From: Nonomuraea sp. SBT364
Lineage (GTDB): Bacteria; Actinomycetota; Actinomycetes; Streptosporangiales; Streptosporangiaceae
Assembly: GCF_001083785.1 (NCBI RefSeq)
Contig: NZ_LAVL01000014.1
Coordinates: 43,540 to 107,539 of the forward strand
DNA length: 64,000 nucleotides
Reading direction: 5' to 3'
Both the position numbers and the translations under genes were made by a program. Below, one piece after another: positions 27,320 to 35,915 of this stretch. Positions within the stretch are counted from its first letter, which is position 1; each line of letters opens with the position of its first letter. Under the pieces are notes generated by a model that saw only the letters and a list, made by a program, of their open reading frames with translations, was not told the DNA's origin and made no database searches.

Positions 27320-27350
27320 GGACCAATTTTGGGCCTACCAAGTTTGGTCC
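27320..27350. promoter_or_regulatory. Inverted repeat in front of the ATPase gene
   Basis: GGACCAA (27320-27326) and TTGGTCC (27344-27350) form a 7-bp inverted repeat with a 17-base gap, and further GGTCC and GGGCC copies follow. It lies 21 bases upstream of the GTG start and could be an operator. Confidence 0.4.
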
Positions 27351-27368
27351 TGCCGGTTCTGGTCCTAT

Positions 27369-27481
27369 CCTAGCGCCAGGCGTCGAGCAGGTCCTCGGGC
27401 GTCACGTGCGTGACCCCCTCAACGTCACATCCGCTGCGGGCGACCGCGAAGAGCGGCGTGGAGGTGTCAGCACCGGGCATC
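27369..27481. repeat. 113-bp direct repeat, copy 2 (pseudogene tail)
   Basis: Second copy of 25901-26013, with four substitutions. Here it is fused to the Walker B region of a broken ATPase rather than to an intact gene. Confidence 0.95.
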
Positions 27482-27835
27482 CCCAGCAACAGCACCGGCC
27501 GCCTGGAGAACTCCTGATCGAACAGCTTCTGAAGCACGCTCTCGATCGACCGATCCGCTTTGATCAGCTAGGGCAGCTCGTCGATGACCACGACGCTGGG
27601 CGCGTCCTCCGGCAGCGAGGTGGCCGGGAGCTTGAGCGCGTCGCGCCACGAGGCGGGGTGGGCTGCTCCCGCAGGGCCGATCCGCCGGGCAGGCTGGATG
27701 CCCGCACCTCTTCACAGAACGTCTGCAGTTCCCTGGCGGGCGTCTGCCCGGCGGCCGTGTAGTACACGTACGGCACGCCTGCCTGTCGGATGAACTCCTC
27801 GGCCAGCCGGGATGTCCCCGCGCGTTGGTCTCACG
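27369..27835 (-). pseudogene. Degenerate, internally deleted paralogue of the AAA ATPase
   Basis: Reading leftwards from about 27835, the remains encode the segment just after Walker A (AEEFIRQAG, PYVYYTAAGQ). They continue through a frameshifted stretch to VVIDELP, immediately followed by an in-frame TAG at about 27569-27571. They then run to FSRRPVLLLGMPGADTS, where the sequence jumps straight to the C-terminal tail. The Walker A start, the middle of the protein and an initiation codon are missing. The intact neighbour at 25902-27299 shows what was lost: about 250 residues between LLL and MPGADTS. Confidence 0.88.
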
Positions 27836-27841
27836 AATGAG
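27826..27841 (-). terminator. Hairpin after the sugar phosphomutase gene
   Basis: On the minus strand GTCTCA-TTCG-TGAGAC forms a 6-bp stem capped by TTCG, eight bases after the mutase stop. It has no T tract but could end the PNP-mutase transcript before the pseudogene. Confidence 0.5.
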
Positions 27842-27848
27842 ACGCGGA

Positions 27849-29477
27849 TCAAAGGCCGAGGGCCGCTCCCACGTCGTCCTTCAGGGCCCGGAGCTGCCGG
27901 TCGGCCTCGGCGCGGGCCTCGGCGACGTCGCCCGTCACCGGGACCACCACCTCCAGGTAGCACTTGAGCTTGGGCTCGGTGCCCGATGGCCGGACCACCA
28001 CGCGGGCGTCGCCGGAGAGCGTGAACCGGAGCCCGTCCGTCGGCGGCAGCCCGCCGTCGCCCCGGCTCAGGTCGTCGGCGCGCGTCACCGTACGGCCACC
28101 GAGGGCGGACGGGGGAGTGGCGCGGAGGCGCGCCATGGCGCCGGCGATCAGCGACAGGTCGTCCACCCGGACGGACAGCTGCGACGTGGCGTGCAGCCCG
28201 TAGCGGCGGGCCTGGTCGTCGAGGAGGTCCAGCAGGGTGCGGCCGGCGAGCTTGGCCTCGGCGGCGATGGCGGCGACAGTGAGCGCGGCGCCGATGCCGT
28301 CCTTGTCGTGGACCGGCAGGCCGTCGGCCGAGCCGACACTGTAGCCGATCGCCTCCTCGTAGCCGAACACCAGGCCGGGACCGGCCTTGATGATCCACTT
28401 GAAGCCGGTCAGGGTCTCGCCGTAGCGGACGCCGTGAGCGTGGGCGATCTTGGACAGCAGGGTCGAGGAGACGATCGTGGTCGCCACCATGCGGTCGCCG
28501 GACGTGTGGGTGATGACGTGCTCGGCGAGCAGGCCGCCCACCTCGTCGCCGGTCAGCATCCGGAACTCGCCGCCCGGCAGCGGCACGCCCACGGCGCAGC
28601 GGTCGGCGTCGGGGTCGTTGGCCAGCACCAGGTCGGAGCCCAGCTTGCGGGCCAGGGCGACGGCCAGGTCCATGGCGCCCGGCTCCTCCGGGTTGGGGAA
28701 CGCCACGGTGGGGAAGTCCGGGTCGGGGTTGCGCTGCTCCTCGACGGCCATCGGCGTCTCGAAGCCGGCCGCGAGGAAGGCGCCCGTCAGCGTGGCGGAG
28801 CCGACGCCGTGCAGCGGCGTGTAGGCCACCCGCAGCTCGCGGGCGTCGCCGAGCGGCAGCGCGACGACGGCGTCGATGTAGTCGTCGACGATGGAGTCGC
28901 CCAGCTCCGTCAGCGAGCCGGGGCCGTGCAGCGGCAGCTCGCTCACCGGGCCGACGGCGTCGATGGCGGCGGAGATCTCGCTGTCGACCGGCGGCACGAT
29001 CTGCGAGCCGTCGCCCCAGTAGACCTTGTAGCCGTTGTCGCGCGGCGGGTTGTGGCTGGCGGTGACGGTGACGCCGGCGTCGGCGTCGAGGTGGCGCACG
29101 GCGAAGGCCAGCACGGGCGTGGGCAGCGGGCCGGGCAGCAGCGAGACGTGCAGCCCCGCGCCGGTGAGCACGGCCGCCGTGTCGCGGGCGAACACGTCGG
29201 ACTTGTGGCGGGCGTCGTAGCCGATCACGACGTGCTTGCCGGGACCGAGCACGCGGGCCAGCCCGGCGGCGGCGCGCATGACGGTGACCCGGTTCATCCG
29301 GTTGGGGCCGGCGCCGAGCTCGCCGCGCAGCCCGGCGGTGCCGAACTCCAGCTTGGCGTCGAACCGGTCGCGCAGCGCCGCCGTGTCGCCGCTCTCCAGC
29401 AGGGCCGACAGCTCGGCGCGCGTGTCGGGGTCGGGGTCCTGCGCCAGCCAGGCGCGGGCGCGATCGGTGAGCGTCAC
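27849..29477 (-). CDS. Alpha-D-phosphohexomutase family enzyme (probable sugar-phosphate mutase)
   Basis: A 542-residue phospho-sugar mutase. It has the phosphoserine loop TASHNPPRDNGYKVYW (about 140-155), magnesium loop NDPDADRCAV (about 282-291), sugar-specificity loop GYEEAIGY (about 372) and phosphate-binding RPSGTEPKLKCY (about 503). Such proteins are labelled phosphoglucomutase/phosphomannomutase. Here the GTG start overlaps the stop of purine nucleoside phosphorylase (GTGA), so a ribose-1-phosphate to ribose-5-phosphate (phosphopentomutase) role would fit best. That is inference from context. Confidence 0.88.
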   Translation of the reverse strand: MTLTDRARAWLAQDPDPDTRAELSALLESGDTAALRDRFDAKLEFGTAGLRGELGAGPNRMNRVTVMRAAAGLARVLGPGKHVVIGYDARHKSDVFARDTAAVLTGAGLHVSLLPGPLPTPVLAFAVRHLDADAGVTVTASHNPPRDNGYKVYWGDGSQIVPPVDSEISAAIDAVGPVSELPLHGPGSLTELGDSIVDDYIDAVVALPLGDARELRVAYTPLHGVGSATLTGAFLAAGFETPMAVEEQRNPDPDFPTVAFPNPEEPGAMDLAVALARKLGSDLVLANDPDADRCAVGVPLPGGEFRMLTGDEVGGLLAEHVITHTSGDRMVATTIVSSTLLSKIAHAHGVRYGETLTGFKWIIKAGPGLVFGYEEAIGYSVGSADGLPVHDKDGIGAALTVAAIAAEAKLAGRTLLDLLDDQARRYGLHATSQLSVRVDDLSLIAGAMARLRATPPSALGGRTVTRADDLSRGDGGLPPTDGLRFTLSGDARVVVRPSGTEPKLKCYLEVVVPVTGDVAEARAEADRQLRALKDDVGAALGL

Positions 29478-30277
29478 AGCCGGTCGACCACCTTGGCCAG
29501 CAGGTCGCCCATCCGGGCGGCGGTGGCGCGGCCGACCTCCAGGACCTCCTCGTGGTCGAGCGGGTCGCCCGCCAGCCCGGCGCCCGGGTTGGTGACGAGG
29601 GAGACGCCGAGCACGTCCAGCCCGGCCTCGCGGGCCGCGATGGCCTCCAGCACGGTGGACATGCCGATCATGTCGCCGCCCAGCGTGCGCAGCATGCGGA
29701 TCTCGGCCGGCGTCTCGTAGGTGGGCCCGCGGAAGGCCACGTAGACGCCCTCGGCCAGACTCGGGTCGATCTCGCGGACCAGCTCGCGCAGCCGCCTGGA
29801 GTAGACCTCGGTCAGGTCGAGGAACGTGGTGCCGGTGATCGGGTTGACGCCGGTCAGGTTGATGTGGTCGCTGATCAGGACCGGCTCGCCGACCCGCTGC
29901 GTCTCGGGCCGCAGCCCGCCCGCCGCGTTGGTCAGCACGACCGTGCGCACCCCGGCCGCCGCGGCGGTGCGTACGCCGTGCACGACCGAGTCGACGCCGC
30001 GCCCCTCGTACAGGTGGCTGCGGCCGAGGAAGACCAGCGCGTGCCGGCCGCCGTCGGTGCGGATGACGCGGATCTTGCCGCCGTGCCCGGCCACGGCGGG
30101 CGCCGAGAAGCCGGGCAGGCCGGTGAACGGGATCTCGGCGACCGTCGCGCCGATCGCGTCGGCGGCCGGCACCCAGCCGGAGCCCATCACGAGGGCCACG
30201 TCGAAGGTGTCGAGGCCGGCGGCCGACTTCAGGGCCGCGGCGGCCTCGCCGGCCACGGTGTACGGGTCGTTGCTCAC
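29474..30277 (-). CDS. Purine-nucleoside phosphorylase
   Basis: A 267-residue trimeric-class PNP that splits inosine and guanosine into base and ribose-1-phosphate. It shows LVMGSGW (about 29-35, phosphate serine), GRSHLYEG (about 85-92), TNAAGGL (about 116-122), FRGPTYETPAEIR (about 182-194) and GMSTVLEA (about 206), with VTNPGAG (about 231) carrying the base-binding Asn. Length is typical. It follows an M20 peptidase gene with a two-base gap and overlaps the mutase gene. With adenosine deaminase it completes purine nucleoside breakdown. Confidence 0.93.
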   Translation of the reverse strand: MSNDPYTVAGEAAAALKSAAGLDTFDVALVMGSGWVPAADAIGATVAEIPFTGLPGFSAPAVAGHGGKIRVIRTDGGRHALVFLGRSHLYEGRGVDSVVHGVRTAAAAGVRTVVLTNAAGGLRPETQRVGEPVLISDHINLTGVNPITGTTFLDLTEVYSRRLRELVREIDPSLAEGVYVAFRGPTYETPAEIRMLRTLGGDMIGMSTVLEAIAAREAGLDVLGVSLVTNPGAGLAGDPLDHEEVLEVGRATAARMGDLLAKVVDRL

Positions 30278-30279
30278 CT

Positions 30280-31584
30280 TCAGTAGTTTAGGAGCAGCCT
30301 GTCCAGCACCCGCACCCCGAACTGCAGGGCCTCGACCGGCACCCGCTCGTCCACGCCGTGGAACATCGAGGCGAAGTCCATGTCGGCCGGCAGCCGCAGC
30401 GGCACGAACCCGAACCCGCGCACCCCCAGGTCGGCGAAGAACGTCTTGTTGTCGGTGCCGCCCGACATGCAGTAGGGCACCGCGCGGGCGGTCGGGTCCT
30501 CGGCCTTGAGCGCCTCGATCATCGACTCGACCAGGGCCCCGTCGAAGGTGGTCTCCAGCGCGATGTCGTGGTGCACGAACTCGCGGCGCACCTTCGGCCC
30601 GAGCAGCGTGTCGATCGTCTTGAAGAACTCCTCCTCGTACCCCGGCAGGAAGCGCCCGTCGACCACGGCGGTGGCCTGGCCGGGGATGACGTTCGACTTG
30701 TAGCCGGCGCCGAGCTGGGTCGGGTTGCTGGTGTGGCTGAGCGTGGCGCCGACGAACCGGACCAGCGGCCCGATCTTGTCCAGGACCGGCGCCGGGTCCG
30801 CCTCGTCGAACGGCAGCCCGAAGGCGTCGGCGACCTCGGTGAGGAAGCGGCGCACGGTGGGCGTGTACGTGATCGGCCAGTCGTGCGCGCCGATCCTGGC
30901 CACGGCCTTGGCGATCTCGGTGACCGCGTTGTCGGAGTTGAGCATGGAGCCGTGCCCGGCGGTGCCGTCGGCGATCAGATTCATCCAGGCCAGGCCCTTC
31001 TGGGCCGTCTCGATCAGGTAGAGCCGCAGCGACGGGTCCACCTCCAGGGAGTAGCCGCCGACCTCGCTGATCGCCTCGGTGACGCCCTCGAACAGCTCGG
31101 GGTGGTTCTTGGACAGGTGCTTGGCGCCGTAGACGCCGCCCGCCTCCTCGTCGGCGACCCAGGCGAACACCAGGTCGCGGCGGGGCTTGCGGCCCTCGCG
31201 CTTGAGCTGGCGCAGCACGGCCAGCATCATCGCGTCCATGTCCTTCATGTCGACCGCGCCGCGGCCCCAGATGTAGCCGTCGCGCACCTCGCCGCCGAAC
31301 GGGTCCACCGACCAGTCGGCCGCGTTGGCCGGCACGACGTCGAGGTGGCCGTGCACGAGCAGCGCCGGGAGCGACGGGTCGGTGCCCTCGACGCGGGTGA
31401 TCACGTTGCCCCGGCCGGGCGCGCTCTCGATGTAGGTGGCCTCGATGCCGACCTCGGCCAGCCTGCCCATCACCACCTCGGCCGCGGCCCGCTCGCCGGG
31501 GCCGGAACCGTCCCCGTAGTTGCTGCTGTCGACGCGGATGAGTTCCACGCAGAGGTCGGCGACCTCGTGCTCGGCAGGGGTCAT
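30280..31584 (-). CDS. M20-family (M20/M25/M40) metallopeptidase
   Basis: A 434-residue cytoplasmic peptidase or deacylase with two zinc ions. It shows LLVHGHLDVVPA (about 76-87), the bridging Asp in IWGRGAVDMKDM (about 109-120), the catalytic Glu pair in WVADEEAGG (about 146-154) and a C-terminal metal His in MFHGVDERV (about 411). The ATG overlaps the stop of the Lrp-type regulator gene. Substrate is unknown; dipeptides, N-acyl amino acids or carbamoyl compounds are possible. Confidence 0.9.
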   Translation of the reverse strand: MTPAEHEVADLCVELIRVDSSNYGDGSGPGERAAAEVVMGRLAEVGIEATYIESAPGRGNVITRVEGTDPSLPALLVHGHLDVVPANAADWSVDPFGGEVRDGYIWGRGAVDMKDMDAMMLAVLRQLKREGRKPRRDLVFAWVADEEAGGVYGAKHLSKNHPELFEGVTEAISEVGGYSLEVDPSLRLYLIETAQKGLAWMNLIADGTAGHGSMLNSDNAVTEIAKAVARIGAHDWPITYTPTVRRFLTEVADAFGLPFDEADPAPVLDKIGPLVRFVGATLSHTSNPTQLGAGYKSNVIPGQATAVVDGRFLPGYEEEFFKTIDTLLGPKVRREFVHHDIALETTFDGALVESMIEALKAEDPTARAVPYCMSGGTDNKTFFADLGVRGFGFVPLRLPADMDFASMFHGVDERVPVEALQFGVRVLDRLLLNY

Positions 31585-32561
31585 GGTGTCTTCTCCAAGG
31601 TGAGCAGGCCGGACTTGTGCAGGTGCCCGCGCTTGTAGGCGCGGGTTATGAGAGTGACATTGACGTCGGTGACCTCGTCGAGCAACCCGACGACGCCCGA
31701 CAGGAACCGGTAGAGGTCGGCCTCGTGCGCGGTGGCGACCTGGACGATCAGCGCGTGCGTCCCGGTGGTGGCCGCGCAGTAGCGCACGTTGGGATGCGCG
31801 GCCAGCGTCTGCCCGACCCGGTCCAGGCCGTGCGGGCGGACCTTCAGCCAGAGCTGGGCCTCGACCTCCAGGCCGATCAGCGCGGGCTCGACCTCGGCCC
31901 GGGGCAGCAGCACCCGCCGCTCCAGCAGGGAGGCGACGCGCCGGCGGGCGGTCGGCACGGACAGGTCGAGCCGGTCGGCGATCGTGGTGAAGGCGATCCG
32001 CCCGTCGGCGGCGAGCAGTTCGGCGATCTCCTGCTCCAGCGGGGACAGGCCGTCCTCGTCGGGCAGGCACTCGGCGGGCGGCGCCGGCCGCAGCTCGGCG
32101 ACCTCTTGGTCGGTGAGGTAGGGGGCGTGCCACTCGGCCACGGTCCTGAACGTGTGCAGCACCACCTGGGTCTGCGTCTGGGCGACCCCGTCGATCCCGC
32201 TGATCTGCGCGGAGAGGATGTCGTGCAGGTCCTCGCGGGAGGGCGAGACCAGCTCGCTGCCGACGTCGGTGGCGCCCGTCAGGGAGTAGACGGAACGGGT
32301 GTCGGGCCGCGCGGCGAGCGCCTCGGCGACCTTGCGCGCCATGCCGGGACGTACCTGCGCGTGCAGGTGGACGGGACGACCGTGACCCGAGCGCAGGTCG
32401 TCGTAGATGGCGGTGACGCGCACCACGCCTTCGGCCAGGAGCCGTTGCAGGCGGCGGGCGACCGTCCGCTCGTGCTCGCCGATCGCCCGGCCGATCTCGC
32501 CCCACGGGGCGCGCGGGCTGACCTGGAGCGCGGCGATCAGGCGCCGGTCGAGAACATCCAC
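31581..32561 (-). CDS. Double-module Lrp/AsnC-family regulator
   Basis: A 326-residue protein containing two Lrp modules in tandem. The first has a helix-turn-helix from about residue 5 to 45 (VLDRRLIAALQVSPRAPWGE) and a sensor part to about 140. The second has a helix-turn-helix from about 178 to 220 (SPLEQEIAELLAADGRIAFT) and another RAM-type sensor to the end. Ordinary Lrp proteins have one module of about 150 residues. The start is probably GTG 32561; no good ribosome site is visible. It overlaps the M20 gene by four bases, and is divergent from an MHS transporter over an AT-rich spacer it probably controls. Confidence 0.85.
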   Translation of the reverse strand: MDVLDRRLIAALQVSPRAPWGEIGRAIGEHERTVARRLQRLLAEGVVRVTAIYDDLRSGHGRPVHLHAQVRPGMARKVAEALAARPDTRSVYSLTGATDVGSELVSPSREDLHDILSAQISGIDGVAQTQTQVVLHTFRTVAEWHAPYLTDQEVAELRPAPPAECLPDEDGLSPLEQEIAELLAADGRIAFTTIADRLDLSVPTARRRVASLLERRVLLPRAEVEPALIGLEVEAQLWLKVRPHGLDRVGQTLAAHPNVRYCAATTGTHALIVQVATAHEADLYRFLSGVVGLLDEVTDVNVTLITRAYKRGHLHKSGLLTLEKTP

Positions 32562-32588
32562 AGAGAGCCTTATCTGTGTCGGGTTCGT

Positions 32589-32608
32589 AAATATATAGCC
32601 AGATATTT
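32589..32608. promoter_or_regulatory. AT-rich Lrp-type operator
   Basis: AAATAT-N8-ATATTT is a perfect 6-bp inverted repeat in an unusually AT-rich patch between the divergent regulator and transporter genes. Lrp proteins favour such sites. Confidence 0.55.
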
Positions 32609-32671
32609 GACTGTTTCGGTCGTCCGAATGCACAGTAGGCCATCTCCGCACTGTTCAGCAAAGGAGCCCAC

Positions 32672-33973
32672 GTGGCGACCTCCCCCCTTGCCTCATCGCC
32701 GATCGGTATTCCGAAGAGCCGCGTCCGCCAGTTGTTCGCCGCCAGCGTCGGCAACGTCGTCGAGTGGTACGACTGGTACGCGTACTCGTTCCTGGCGGTG
32801 TACTTCTCAGCACAGATCTTCCCGGAGACGGGCAACCCCCTGGTGCCCGTGCTCAGCGCCTTCGCGGTCTTCGCCGTCGGCTTCTTCATGCGCCCGCTGG
32901 GCGGCCTGCTGGTGGGCGCGTTCGCCGACCGGTTCGGCCGCAAGTCGGCGATGACGTTCACCATCATCCTGATGGGCGTCGGGTCCCTGATCCTGGCCGT
33001 CACGCCCACGTACGAGAGCGCCGGGGTGCTGGCGCCGATCATCCTGACGCTGGCCCGGCTGATCCAGGGCCTGTCGGTGGGCGGTGAGTTCGCCGCCGCC
33101 ACCACGTTCCTGGTCGAGTCGGCGCCGCCCGGCCGCCGCGGCCTGTTCTCCAGCTTCCAGTACGTCAGCACCACCATCGGCCAGCTGCTCGCCTCCGGCC
33201 TGGCCGCGCTGCTGGCCACGATCCTCGCCGAATCGGCCATGGACTCCTACGGCTGGCGCATCCCGTTCGTGTTCGGCGCGCTGATCAGCCTCGTCGGCCT
33301 GTGGATCCGCAAGGGCGCCGAAGAGACCAGCACCGTCGCCGCCGACATCCAGGAGGGCAAGGCCGAGCGGCCGGGCCTGTTCGAGTTCCTGCTGCGCTAC
33401 CCGACCAAGGCCGCGCTCATCGTCGGCATCACGGTCGCCGGCACCGTCGCCTACTACACGTGGACCACGTTCCTGCCGACCTACGCCCAGCAGAACGTGA
33501 ACTTCGACAAGGCCGACTCGCTCACCGTGGGCACGATCTCGCTGGTCTTCTTCATGGTGCTGCAGCCGCTGCTCGGCATGCTGTCGGACAAGATCGGCCG
33601 CAAGCCCATGCTGATCACCTTCGGCCTGGCGTTCACGATCCTGCCGGTGCCGCTGCTCGGCATGCTGACCGACGCGTTCGTCAGCCTGCTGGCCATCCAG
33701 ATGATCGGCATGGTCTTCCTCGGCTGCTTCACCTCGATCTCGGCCGCGGTGAACTCCGAGCTGTTCCCGACCCGGGTCCGGGCGGCCGGCGCGGGCTTTC
33801 CGTACTCGCTGACGGTGGCGATCTTCGGCGGCACCGCGCCGCTGATCGGCACGGCGATGAAGGACGCCGACGCCTCCTACCTGTTCCCGTGGTACATGTC
33901 CGCGCTCGCGCTGATCTCCACGCTGGTGTACGTGTTCGCGCTGAAGGAGACGAAGGATCAGCCGCTCACCTAG
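32672..33973 (+). CDS. MFS transporter, metabolite:proton symporter (MHS) family
   Basis: A 433-residue symporter of the group that takes up dicarboxylates, proline/betaine or similar acids. N-terminal motif ASVGNVVEWYDWYAYSF (about 24-40) is typical of this family. Motif A appears as GAFADRFGRK (about 82-91) and RLIQGLSVGGEFAAA follows (about 129-143). Twelve membrane helices are expected. The GTG start follows AAAGGAG. It is divergent from the Lrp regulator and peptidase, suggesting import of an amino-acid-related compound which the M20 enzyme then cleaves. Its TAG shares CTAG with the stop of the convergent GGCT gene. Confidence 0.87.
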   Translation: MATSPLASSPIGIPKSRVRQLFAASVGNVVEWYDWYAYSFLAVYFSAQIFPETGNPLVPVLSAFAVFAVGFFMRPLGGLLVGAFADRFGRKSAMTFTIILMGVGSLILAVTPTYESAGVLAPIILTLARLIQGLSVGGEFAAATTFLVESAPPGRRGLFSSFQYVSTTIGQLLASGLAALLATILAESAMDSYGWRIPFVFGALISLVGLWIRKGAEETSTVAADIQEGKAERPGLFEFLLRYPTKAALIVGITVAGTVAYYTWTTFLPTYAQQNVNFDKADSLTVGTISLVFFMVLQPLLGMLSDKIGRKPMLITFGLAFTILPVPLLGMLTDAFVSLLAIQMIGMVFLGCFTSISAAVNSELFPTRVRAAGAGFPYSLTVAIFGGTAPLIGTAMKDADASYLFPWYMSALALISTLVYVFALKETKDQPLT

Positions 33974-34416
33974 GAGCTCTTGCAGGGCCGGCCGCGCAAC
34001 TCCTTGACGTAGTCGTCGGGCGCGCCGGCCCGCTCGGCGGCGTCGGCCAGCACGCCGAGATAGCGGGCCGAGGGCAGGCCGCCCTCGTAGCCGTCGAGCA
34101 CGTAGATCCAGGCCACGACCTCGCCGTCGAGTGTCTGCACCCGCAGCCGGACCTTGTGGAACAGGCCCCGCGAGGCGCCCTCCCACTGGTCCAGCGAGGT
34201 CTCGTCGAACTCCGGCACGTCGTAGAGGACGACGAAGACATGCTCCTCGGGGTCCTCCACGATGGTGGCGATCGCGCCTTCCCAGCCGAAGATCTCCCCG
34301 CCGAAGGTCAGACGCCAGCCGGGCAGCCAGCCCACGCCCCGCACCGGGGAGTGAGGGGCACGCATGGCCATCTGCTCCGGGTCCATGTTGCTGCCGTAGG
34401 CGGCGTAGACAGGCAC
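33970..34416 (-). CDS. Gamma-glutamylcyclotransferase-fold protein
   Basis: A 148-residue GGCT-like protein, a cytoplasmic fold that cyclises gamma-glutamyl groups to 5-oxoproline. The substrate loop YAAYGSNMD is at the N-terminus (about 4-12). A candidate catalytic Glu lies in EFDETSLDQWEG, and YVLDGYEGGLPS is near the C-terminus. I prefer GTG 34416, giving the family's very short N-terminus; a TTG three codons upstream is the alternative. It is divergent from the quinone reductase gene. Confidence 0.8.
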   Translation of the reverse strand: MPVYAAYGSNMDPEQMAMRAPHSPVRGVGWLPGWRLTFGGEIFGWEGAIATIVEDPEEHVFVVLYDVPEFDETSLDQWEGASRGLFHKVRLRVQTLDGEVVAWIYVLDGYEGGLPSARYLGVLADAAERAGAPDDYVKELRGRPCKSS

Positions 34417-34479
34417 AGCAGACAAGAGTAGCGCGCGGCGGCCCGCCCCGTTCGTCAGCAGCTCAGGCGATGCGGGACA

Positions 34480-35883
34480 ATGGTGAACGTGACGAGGATT
34501 GCGATCATCGGCGGCGGACCAGGCGGCTACGAGGCGGCGCTGGTGGCCGCACAGCTAGGCGCGCAAGTCACGATGGTCGAGGAGGACGGCCCCGGTGGCG
34601 CCTGCGTGCTGACCGACTGTGTGCCGTCCAAGACGCTGATCGCCACCTCCGTCCGCAAGCAGGCGCTGCTCGACGCGCCGTCGCTGGGCGTCGCGTTCAC
34701 CGGCGGAGCCGACGGCGACATCGGCGCGGCGCACGTCGACCTGCCCCTGGTCAACAAGCGCGTCAAAGAGCTCGCGCAGGCCCAGTCGGCTGACATCGCC
34801 ACCCGCGTCCAGGCCGAGGGCGTCGAGATCATCAAGGCCCGCGGCCGCCTCGTCGACCCTCAGGTGGTCAAGGCCGGCGACCGCACCATCCGCGCCGACG
34901 TGGTCCTCGTCGCCACCGGCGCCACCCCGCGCGTCCTGCCCGGCGCCGAGCCCGACGGCGAGCGCATCCTCAACTGGCGCCAGCTGTACGACCTGGACAG
35001 GCTGCCCGAGCACCTGATCGTCATCGGCTCCGGCGTCACCGGGGCCGAGTTCGCCGGCGCCTACCGCTCGCTCGGGGCCGAGGTCACGCTGGTCTCCAGC
35101 CGCGACCGCATGATGCCCAACGAGGACGCCGACGGCGCCGAGGTGCTCGAAGAGGTCTACCGCCGCCGCGGCATGAACGTCATGGGCCGCACCCGCGCCT
35201 CCTCCGTCAAGCGCACCGCCGACGGCGTCGTGGTCACCCTGGAGGACGGCCGCACCGCCGAGGGCTCCCACGCGCTGATGACGGTCGGCATGGTGCCCAA
35301 CACCGGCGGCATCGGCCTGGAGGAGGCCGGCGTCCAGCTCGACCGGGGCGGGTTCGTCAAGGTCGACAAGGTCTCCCGCACCTCCGCGCCCGGCGTCTAC
35401 GCGGCCGGCGACTGCACCGGCGTGCTCATGCTGGCCTCGGTCGCCGCCATGCAGGGCCGCATCGCGGTGTGGCACGCGCTCGGCGAGGCGGTGCAGCCGC
35501 TGCGGCTGGCCACCGTGGCCTCCAACATCTTCACCGACCCGGAGATCGCCGCCGTCGGCGTCGCCCAGCGCGCGATCGAAGCCGGCGAGATCGAGGCCAA
35601 CGTGGTCAAACTGCCGCTGGCGACCAACGCGCGGGCCAAGATGTCGGGGTTCAACGACGGCTTCATCAAGCTCTTCTGCCGGCCGCACACCGGGATCGTG
35701 CTCGGCGGCGTCATCGTGGCGCCGCGGGCGTCGGAGCTGATCCTGGCGGTGTCGGTGGCGGTGCAGCAGCGGCTGACGGTCGGGCAGCTCGCGCACACGT
35801 TCGCGGTCTACCCGTCGCTGTCGGGGTCGATCACCGAGGCGGCCCGCCGCCTCATGCAGCCCGAGGCGTCGATCGGCATCTGA
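34480..35883 (+). CDS. LpdA-like NAD(P)H-quinone dehydrogenase
   Basis: A 467-residue flavin disulfide reductase-fold enzyme. The FAD motif is GGGPGGYEA (11-19), the redox-loop region is GGACVLTDCVPSK with Cys42 and Cys47, the NAD motif is GSGVTGAEF (about 189-197) and the second FAD motif is GVYAAGDCTG (about 306). In true dihydrolipoamide dehydrogenases the C-terminus has HPTLSE with the catalytic His-Glu pair; here it reads YPSLSG, so both are replaced. That points to the LpdA/quinone reductase branch rather than a lipoamide enzyme. Both redox cysteines are present, which I recall as unusual for this branch. Confidence 0.85.
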   Translation: MVNVTRIAIIGGGPGGYEAALVAAQLGAQVTMVEEDGPGGACVLTDCVPSKTLIATSVRKQALLDAPSLGVAFTGGADGDIGAAHVDLPLVNKRVKELAQAQSADIATRVQAEGVEIIKARGRLVDPQVVKAGDRTIRADVVLVATGATPRVLPGAEPDGERILNWRQLYDLDRLPEHLIVIGSGVTGAEFAGAYRSLGAEVTLVSSRDRMMPNEDADGAEVLEEVYRRRGMNVMGRTRASSVKRTADGVVVTLEDGRTAEGSHALMTVGMVPNTGGIGLEEAGVQLDRGGFVKVDKVSRTSAPGVYAAGDCTGVLMLASVAAMQGRIAVWHALGEAVQPLRLATVASNIFTDPEIAAVGVAQRAIEAGEIEANVVKLPLATNARAKMSGFNDGFIKLFCRPHTGIVLGGVIVAPRASELILAVSVAVQQRLTVGQLAHTFAVYPSLSGSITEAARRLMQPEASIGI

Positions 35884-35915
35884 CGCCCGCCCGGACTCTT
35901 CCGCCCGGTGATCGC

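Noticed and set aside
27300..27848. Mobile element as cause of the ATPase duplication
   Set aside because: No transposase, terminal inverted repeats or target-site duplication could be seen; homologous recombination suffices.
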